From Lachnospiraceae bacterium (lineage in GTDB: Bacteria > Bacillota > Clostridia > Lachnospirales > Lachnospiraceae), in contig JAMPFQ010000021.1 in assembly GCA_023664345.1 (NCBI GenBank), positions 1 to 64,000 on the forward strand: a stretch of DNA of 64,000 bases. The letters are read 5' to 3'. The notes beneath the pieces are model-generated. The model was not told the DNA's origin, made no database searches, and saw only the letters and a list, made by a program, of their open reading frames with translations. This document shows, one piece after another, positions 59,032 to 64,000 of this stretch; within the stretch, counting starts at the first letter, position 1, and every line of letters begins with the position of its first letter. Both the position numbers and the translations under genes were made by a program.

Positions 59032-60144
59032 TTATTGATGAGAATCATCTTTCCCAGTCTCAACAGACTGCTCCACCCCATCTGTATTCTTTGGCACTGC
59101 CTCCGCTTTCATTTTCAACGCCGCTCTCTTCTCCTTACGCTTCCTCAACCATTTTCTTAAGATCACCACAGCTGCCGCGATCACCGCCGCCCAGATCACC
59201 AGATAGGGAATATTCACCACAAACCAGATCGCGCCCTCTTTGATCCCGTTCCCGATATCCTTCAGGCTGTCAGCAAAGCCCTCCGTGATCCTCTGCAGAT
59301 CCGTCTTTTCCTCCACAGGCGTCAGTTCTTTCACCTCGGAAAGGTACAGGTTCACGGTGCTGTAATCCACCTGATTGTCTATGGTGCGAAGCTGGGATTC
59401 CATGCTCTCCAGCCCATACCGCACATTGGAAAGCCTCTCCTCCAGCGCGATCATGTCCTCCACTGTCTCCGCTTTCTCCAGAAGTTCCAAAAGCCTTGCC
59501 TGCTCCGCTTTCAGGGTATCCCTGCGGCTTTCCATATCCACATAATTCAGCGTCACATCCTCCACGCTGTCGGACCGTCTGACCACGTTCCCGATCACGG
59601 ACATATTTTCCAGAAAACTGTTCAACGCCTCCTTGGGGATTCGTATGGCCAGATTCGCCCAGCGGGAGGAACGGTGGCCTGTATAACTGCTGCCGTTATA
59701 GGTCTCCATGTTTTCTATGTATCCGCCCAGTTCCTGGACCTGAGCCTCCAGTTCGGACATCATACGCTCGAACTCTTTGGTCTCCATCTCCAGTTCCACT
59801 GTCCGGATCAGCTTCCGATCCTGGGGCAGGCTGGAGAACGCTTTGCTTTCCTCAGATAGCGATTCCATGGGCGTCATGGAATCATAAACAGCGTTCCCCG
59901 CTTCCATATAGCCTGTGTCATAAGCGCCGCCCGCCGCATAGGACGCACTGGAACCGTTGTACTCTGTCGCCACGGCCGGCATGGCGCTGTCCGTAGAAAG
60001 ACCCGCAGCGCCGCAGCCGGAAAGCAGGAGCGCCGCCATCATGGCTGCTGCCATTGCCACGGGGTATATCCCGCGGCTCTTCCTGTTTTCCTCTTTTGCA
60101 GCTTTTGATAAGAATCCCTTGCTTTTCCATAATTCCCTTTTCAT
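59032..60144 (-). CDS. DUF4349 domain lipoprotein
   Basis: The ATG at 60144 follows GGGAGG and gives 370 residues. A basic start leads to a lipoprotein signal ending AAMMAALLLSGC. The DUF4349 core has LIRTVELEMETKEFERMMSELEAQVQELGGYIENMETYNGSSY and a coiled-coil segment (LKAEQARLLELLEKAETVEDMIALEERLSNVRYGLESMESQLRTID), then a transmembrane helix (IWFVVNIPYLVIWAAVIAAAVVIL) and a charged tail. The family is of unknown function, found in Firmicutes. It follows the M16C peptidase gene by 54 bases. Confidence 0.9.
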   Translation of the reverse strand: MKRELWKSKGFLSKAAKEENRKSRGIYPVAMAAAMMAALLLSGCGAAGLSTDSAMPAVATEYNGSSASYAAGGAYDTGYMEAGNAVYDSMTPMESLSEESKAFSSLPQDRKLIRTVELEMETKEFERMMSELEAQVQELGGYIENMETYNGSSYTGHRSSRWANLAIRIPKEALNSFLENMSVIGNVVRRSDSVEDVTLNYVDMESRRDTLKAEQARLLELLEKAETVEDMIALEERLSNVRYGLESMESQLRTIDNQVDYSTVNLYLSEVKELTPVEEKTDLQRITEGFADSLKDIGNGIKEGAIWFVVNIPYLVIWAAVIAAAVVILRKWLRKRKEKRAALKMKAEAVPKNTDGVEQSVETGKDDSHQ

Positions 60145-60198
60145 GATTCCGTCCTCCCTTGGTAAGTCTTTGTACCTCACCCTATAAGACGAAACCTG

Positions 60199-63123
60199 TC
60201 AGAAAAGGTTCTCTATTTTCATGAATTTATTTTCTTCCGCCCTGATCTTCTGGGCGTTGCCCACCACGCAGAGATTATCCTCCTCCATGAACGCCCTGAT
60301 ATACTCCGCCAGGGAACGGATAGTCTCCGGCGTGGCCGCAAGGATCTCGTCCCGCTCTTTCTGCAGCATCCCGGAAGTAATGCCCATCATATAGGCACTC
60401 AATGACTGCAGTCCCTTTGCGGCGGGATTCTTCGGCATATCCAGTTCGCTGACGGCGCCGATGATATACTGGGTCATGGTGCGCTCGTCCGCCTCAAAGG
60501 CTGCGATGGCATCCGCCGCTTTCTCAAAGATCTCCAGCGTCTTCCCCAGATTGGGATCCCGGTAAGACACAAAGTAACATTCTCCGGTCTTGCCAAAGGA
60601 ACACATACAGCCGTAAGCCCCGCCTTTCACCCGGACGTTCATCCACAGATACTCGTATCCCTCTATCACTTTCAGCACCCGCAGCGCACCCTGATAAGGC
60701 AGCCCCTTTCTGCGGAAACTGCCCGCCCGGCACACATACTGCACCTGTCCGGAGGTCATAAGACCCTCGTTCTGTCTGCTGACTACAGGCGCATAAACCT
60801 CTTTCCTGACCGGACAGGTATACAGCCTTTCTTTCAATGCCGCGATGGGTTCTTCCAGCTTTCCGATGACCTGCTCATCCCCCACAAAGTCCACCGTCAG
60901 GTTTTCCGGCCGGAAGATCATCTTGCTCAAGGTCTGCAGTTTCTCGATCAGCTGCTCTTTCTCCGTCTCGAAGTTCTGCTCCAGATCCGCCGTCAGTCGG
61001 TAAAAGGGCACGCCGGAAATGATCTCGCTGACCGCACCGGCCATGCTGCCGTAGGACAGCGCTCTGCCCGCCGCCACCATGTGCCCGCTGGAGATCATCT
61101 GGGCCTGCATCCTGGACTTTCCCTCCGCCAGGATTTCTTTCAGACGCTTTGCGTCCGCAAAGTCGCTGGTCAGCAGGATCTCGCCGATCAGATCTATGGC
61201 CCTGCCGATATTTTCATATAATACTTTCGTCTTTACTTCCATCGTCAGGGTATATCGGTCAGGATCCTCCACCCTGGAGTAGGCGTTGTTCACCGCCGCC
61301 ATGCCTCCCGTCACCAGGTTCATCTCATTGAACAGATCCCCGTAGGCGAAATGTTCCGTATCAAGCAGTCCCAGACAGCCCTTTAAGAGCCCGATATAGG
61401 GGAAATATTCCTCCGGTATCTCCTGACACTTGAAGATCAGCCTGAGATAACCGATGCCGTTGGTATCGATCTTATGATACAGCAGGGGCATGCCGGAAAT
61501 GATCCTCTCCTCGTTGATCAGGGCGGCGGCCTCCTTTTTCATATCCTCTCGGGTGAGCAGGGGGATCCTTGCCAGATCCTCCGGGGAATCCTCCCTCTCC
61601 TGAAAAGCGTTCAATGCCTCAAAAGTCTCCCTAATCTTCGCCAGTTCCTCCTCGCCCATTGCCGCCTTCTTCTTTGCCAGCGCAGTCCTCAACGCCTCCT
61701 CCTGCCGCTCGCCCAGACCCGCTTCGGGCTTTAAGATGACCACTGCGCCATGGGGATTGTCCAGCAGGTACTCTTTCACCAGCTTCTCAAAATAGCCTGT
61801 GCCCACCTGCTTTTTCAAAAAAGCAAAGGTATCGTTGGCCTCGATGTGGAGGAAAGGCTTCCTGTCGTCATAGAGCCAGCTGTCCAGAATCTGGAGCCCG
61901 TACATCAGCCCCTTGGGATAGGAACCGAAATCCGCCTCCCTGTATTTAAACTCGTAATAGTTAATGCCCGCCAGCAGCGCCTTTTCGTCAAAGCCTTTCT
62001 CCGCCAGGTCACCGAGCACCTGCCTGATGATGGCAAGGAACTGCTGCTCCTTTTCCAGGGAGGTATCTTTGGCGATCACGCTGAAATAAGGCTGCCTGAT
62101 GCCGTTCTCATAAATGCTGTACACATCCTTGCCCACGCCCGCTTCCACCAGCGCCTGCTTCAGGGGCGCACCGGGGGCGGAACAGAGCGCGTAGTCCAGA
62201 ATCTGGAACGCCACATACAGTTCCTTATCCAGACTGTTCCCCACCGAGAGATTCCAGGAAAGGAATGTATTCTCCTCCTCGTCCTCCCCCTCGCTGATGG
62301 GGTATTCTTTCACCTTTCTGCCCGGCTCCGCAAAGGCCGGTTCCTCCCCGATGGAAGAATCGATCTCCAGGGGTTCAAAGGCGGACAGATAATGTTCGTC
62401 AATAAAGATAAGCTTCTCCGCCATATCCATATTTCCGTAAAGGTAGATATAGCTATTGGAGGGATGATAATATCTCCTGTGAAAATCCAGGAACTGTTCA
62501 TAAGTAAGATCCGGTATCACATCAGGATCCCCGCCCGACTCGCAGCCATAGATGGTATGGGGATAGAGGGCGTTTGTGATCTCCCTCTCCAGCACATCAT
62601 CGGGGGAGGAAAAGGCGCCCTTCATCTCGTTGTAGACCACGCCATTGATGGAAAGCTGACCCTCCTCATCCATTTCATAATACCAGCCCTCCTGACGGAA
62701 GATGGATTCGTTTTCATAAATATTGGGATAAAACACGGCGTCCAGATACACATGCATCAGGTTCTGGAAGTCCTTGTCATGGCAGCTTGCCACAGGATAG
62801 ACGGTCTTATCGGGATAGGTCATGGCGTTCAGGAAAGTGTTCAGGGAACCTTTCACCAACTCCACAAAGGGATCCTTCACCGGAAACTCCCTGGAACCGC
62901 AGAGCACGGAATGCTCCAGGATGTGAGCCACGCCGGTGGAATCTTTGGGGGGCGTGCGGAACCCGATGTAAAATACCTTGTTCTCGTCCTCGTTTTCCAA
63001 CAGCGCTATCTTTGCCCCTGTCTTCCTGTGACGCACCAGATAACCTGTACTTTTGATGTCGCCAATCTCCCTCTTTTCAATCACCTCGTAAGCCGATAAG
63101 TCTTCTACTCTCATTTTGTTCAA
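60199..63123 (-). CDS. M16C family metallopeptidase (insulinase/presequence protease-like)
   Basis: The 974-residue protein has the inverted zinc motif in GVAHILEHSVLCGS (HILEH, 67-71), the distal Glu ligand in VVYNEMKGAFSSP, and two homologous M16 halves with M16C_assoc middle region. C-terminal elements include WMNVRVKGGAYGCM and SYRDPNLGKTLEIFEKA. The length and clam-shell layout match the bacterial presequence-protease type. It degrades oligopeptides in the cytoplasm; no signal peptide is present. It is the gene upstream of the DUF4349 gene. Confidence 0.95.
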   Translation of the reverse strand: MNKMRVEDLSAYEVIEKREIGDIKSTGYLVRHRKTGAKIALLENEDENKVFYIGFRTPPKDSTGVAHILEHSVLCGSREFPVKDPFVELVKGSLNTFLNAMTYPDKTVYPVASCHDKDFQNLMHVYLDAVFYPNIYENESIFRQEGWYYEMDEEGQLSINGVVYNEMKGAFSSPDDVLEREITNALYPHTIYGCESGGDPDVIPDLTYEQFLDFHRRYYHPSNSYIYLYGNMDMAEKLIFIDEHYLSAFEPLEIDSSIGEEPAFAEPGRKVKEYPISEGEDEEENTFLSWNLSVGNSLDKELYVAFQILDYALCSAPGAPLKQALVEAGVGKDVYSIYENGIRQPYFSVIAKDTSLEKEQQFLAIIRQVLGDLAEKGFDEKALLAGINYYEFKYREADFGSYPKGLMYGLQILDSWLYDDRKPFLHIEANDTFAFLKKQVGTGYFEKLVKEYLLDNPHGAVVILKPEAGLGERQEEALRTALAKKKAAMGEEELAKIRETFEALNAFQEREDSPEDLARIPLLTREDMKKEAAALINEERIISGMPLLYHKIDTNGIGYLRLIFKCQEIPEEYFPYIGLLKGCLGLLDTEHFAYGDLFNEMNLVTGGMAAVNNAYSRVEDPDRYTLTMEVKTKVLYENIGRAIDLIGEILLTSDFADAKRLKEILAEGKSRMQAQMISSGHMVAAGRALSYGSMAGAVSEIISGVPFYRLTADLEQNFETEKEQLIEKLQTLSKMIFRPENLTVDFVGDEQVIGKLEEPIAALKERLYTCPVRKEVYAPVVSRQNEGLMTSGQVQYVCRAGSFRRKGLPYQGALRVLKVIEGYEYLWMNVRVKGGAYGCMCSFGKTGECYFVSYRDPNLGKTLEIFEKAADAIAAFEADERTMTQYIIGAVSELDMPKNPAAKGLQSLSAYMMGITSGMLQKERDEILAATPETIRSLAEYIRAFMEEDNLCVVGNAQKIRAEENKFMKIENLF

Positions 63124-63168
63124 ACCATACCTTTCTGCAATCTCTGACTGTAAAATGCACAGATTTCC

Positions 63169-63480
63169 CTAAATCAAATTTTTGTATTCCCTGCGGCCAT
63201 CTACGATAGAATAGATGATGACTTCTTTTCTCTCTTCATTGATTTTATAAAAAACAAGATGTTTCTCCACGATCAGAACAAGATAGCCCTGTTTCCTCAA
63301 GATAGAATATCTGGGAGTGGCTCCCGCATATGGAAATTCCTCCAGATTCCTGATCGCCTTTTCCAGCTTATCCAGATAAGCAAGCGCGATCTCTGCGCTC
63401 CCGGAATCTTCCGCAATGTAAAAAATAATGTCCCTCAACTGTTCATCAGCCTTGTCTGTTCTTATGATCGTATACTTCAT
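63169..63480 (-). CDS. RelE/ParE family toxin
   Basis: The 103-residue protein starts MKYTIIRTDKADEQLRDIIFYIAEDSGS and has YLDKLEKAIRNLEEFPYAGATPRY and HLVFYKINEERKEVIIYSIVDGRREY, the RelE/ParE fold. It overlaps the antitoxin gene by 4 bases. Family members cut mRNA at the ribosome or poison gyrase; which of these applies is not clear. Confidence 0.9.
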   Translation of the reverse strand: MKYTIIRTDKADEQLRDIIFYIAEDSGSAEIALAYLDKLEKAIRNLEEFPYAGATPRYSILRKQGYLVLIVEKHLVFYKINEERKEVIIYSIVDGRREYKNLI

Positions 63481-63752
63481 CCGTTTCTCCCCGCCAGGGC
63501 AGCACGGATGCTGTCAAAAGAATCTTCCATGGGCGCTACCCTGCCTGCACGCACATCCTCCTCCGCTTCGGCCAGATTCCTGAGCAGCTCCAGTTCGGAT
63601 TTCATCTGGTAATAGTCCTGAAGCCCAAGGACTGCGGTATCTCCTCTCCCATTTACCGTAATGATCACCGGCGTCCTCTCCTCACGACACTGCTTCGATA
63701 TCTCGCTGTAATGATTTCTCAGATCTGCTGACGGTCTGATCACTGCCTCCAT
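63477..63752 (-). CDS. Phd/YefM family antitoxin
   Basis: The 91-residue protein begins MEAVIRPSADLRNHYSEISKQCREERTPVIITVNGRGDTAVLGLQDYYQM, the Phd/YefM DNA-binding domain, and has an acidic C-terminal tail that would bind the toxin. The gene order antitoxin-toxin with an ATGA overlap is the standard operon. GGAGG lies before the ATG, directly after leader element B. Confidence 0.93.
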   Translation of the reverse strand: MEAVIRPSADLRNHYSEISKQCREERTPVIITVNGRGDTAVLGLQDYYQMKSELELLRNLAEAEEDVRAGRVAPMEDSFDSIRAALAGRNG

Positions 63753-63763
63753 TTCATGCCTCC

Positions 63764-63829
63764 ATTCCAGTTTCGTCTCTTCCCTTCAGCGCCCTCTGGC
63801 ACATTGCGCTTCCGTTCCGAGACTGTTTT
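63764..63829. repeat. Leader element copy B before the toxin-antitoxin operon
   Basis: On the plus strand ATTCCAGTTTCGTCTCTTC begins at 63764 and CGAGACTGTTTT ends at 63829; the minus strand antitoxin gene has its GGAGG right next to it. AGCGC and GCGCT form an inner stem. A promoter candidate follows at 63838-63866. Confidence 0.75.
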
Positions 63830-63837
63830 ATAGTCAA

Positions 63838-63866
63838 ATCGTATCATATTTTGCCTATTCCCGCAA
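63838..63866 (-). promoter_or_regulatory. Predicted promoter of the toxin-antitoxin operon
   Basis: On the minus strand TTGCGG (63861-63866), 17 bases and TACGAT (63838-63843) stand before leader element B. The -35 match is modest. It lies between the antitoxin gene and the partial gene at the right edge. Confidence 0.45.
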
Positions 63867-63904
63867 CATCTTTAAGAAGTACCTACGCCGCCCCGTTACA
63901 ACAG

Positions 63905-64000
63905 CTACAGCCCCATAAGCGCCAGCTTGCTGACGGACAGTTCCTGTATCACCAGCCCCCTACGCTCCTTTTCCTCCGGCGGCATTTCCACCAGTTCGTC
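63905..64000 (-). CDS. C-terminal end of an unidentified gene (cut by window edge)
   Basis: Thirty-one codons and a stop at 63905-63907 read DELVEMPPEEKERRGLVIQELSVSKLALMGL with no interruption. It is in the same direction as the neighbouring genes. The fragment is too short to assign a family. The acidic-basic pattern and lack of stop support a real coding end. Confidence 0.55.
   Translation of the reverse strand, partial: DELVEMPPEEKERRGLVIQELSVSKLALMGL

Noticed and set aside
61750-63099. A 449-codon open frame on the plus strand, and other long antisense frames such as 3116-4534
   Set aside because: They lie exactly opposite strongly supported genes (M16C peptidase, carboxyltransferase), have no ribosome binding site and no recognisable domain. 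High GC at codon position 3 keeps the opposite strand open.

Overview
The window looks like a chromosome segment of a gut-type clostridial anaerobe, most likely Lachnospiraceae. The supporting signs are the biotin-dependent, Na+-coupled decarboxylase gene set, BlaI/BlaR1-type pairs, D-Ala-D-Ala carboxypeptidases, the era-yqzL-recO order, an OadG-family lipoprotein, an M16C peptidase and a DUF4349 protein, strong GGAGG ribosome binding sites, and a large set of cytoplasmic glycosidases with a GPH-type symporter. The placement comes from gene content only; no rRNA or tRNA gene is present to confirm it.

Left part (1-12.6 kb, almost all on the minus strand): a five-gene decarboxylase operon (acyl-CoA carboxyltransferase, OadG-like, biotin carrier, OadB, OadA cut by the window edge); scpA-scpB-DacF-like carboxypeptidase; a sigma/anti-sigma pair; a metallophosphoesterase with a second D-Ala-D-Ala carboxypeptidase; a CmpB-like membrane protein; and rpsU.

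Middle (12.7-29.8 kb, minus): a tightly packed series runs in transcription order as glyS, J-domain/TPR protein, Hsp70, MBOAT acyltransferase, SGNH protein, alaS, LTA-synthase-like enzyme (broken by a frameshift at a G7 tract) and GDPD-like phosphodiesterase. Translational overlaps or 2-15 bp gaps join most of them. It reads as a cell-surface glycerophosphate polymer/O-acylation operon with its own chaperone pair and an embedded alanyl-tRNA synthetase. A lipoprotein, recO, yqzL and era precede it.

29.9-36.3 kb: a GNAT acetyltransferase and two BlaI/BlaR1-type regulator pairs, each with its own two-box operator. The operator sequences differ but the promoter geometry is the same.

36.4-56.8 kb: a glycan/glycoside-utilisation locus centred on one AraC regulator. 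To its left, on the minus strand, are GH43-like, GH2, a domain-swapped GH3 and GH78. To its right, on the plus strand, are GH43 with a discoidin domain, a frameshifted GH3, a GPH symporter, GH1, a transporter remnant, DUF308 and GH3. A nearly identical 20-bp box occurs once on each side of araC, 10 bp from a -10-like hexamer facing each operon. No glycosidase has a visible signal peptide, so glycosides are probably imported and hydrolysed inside the cell.

Right end (56.9-64 kb): an XRE-TPR regulator, a small lipoprotein, a large imperfect palindrome, a DUF4349 lipoprotein, an M16C peptidase, a Phd/RelE toxin-antitoxin pair and the tail of an unidentified gene. Several intergenic spaces hold long nested inverted repeats. 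A dispersed leader element ends directly at the Shine-Dalgarno of four unrelated genes (glyS, the GH1 gene, the XRE gene, phd).
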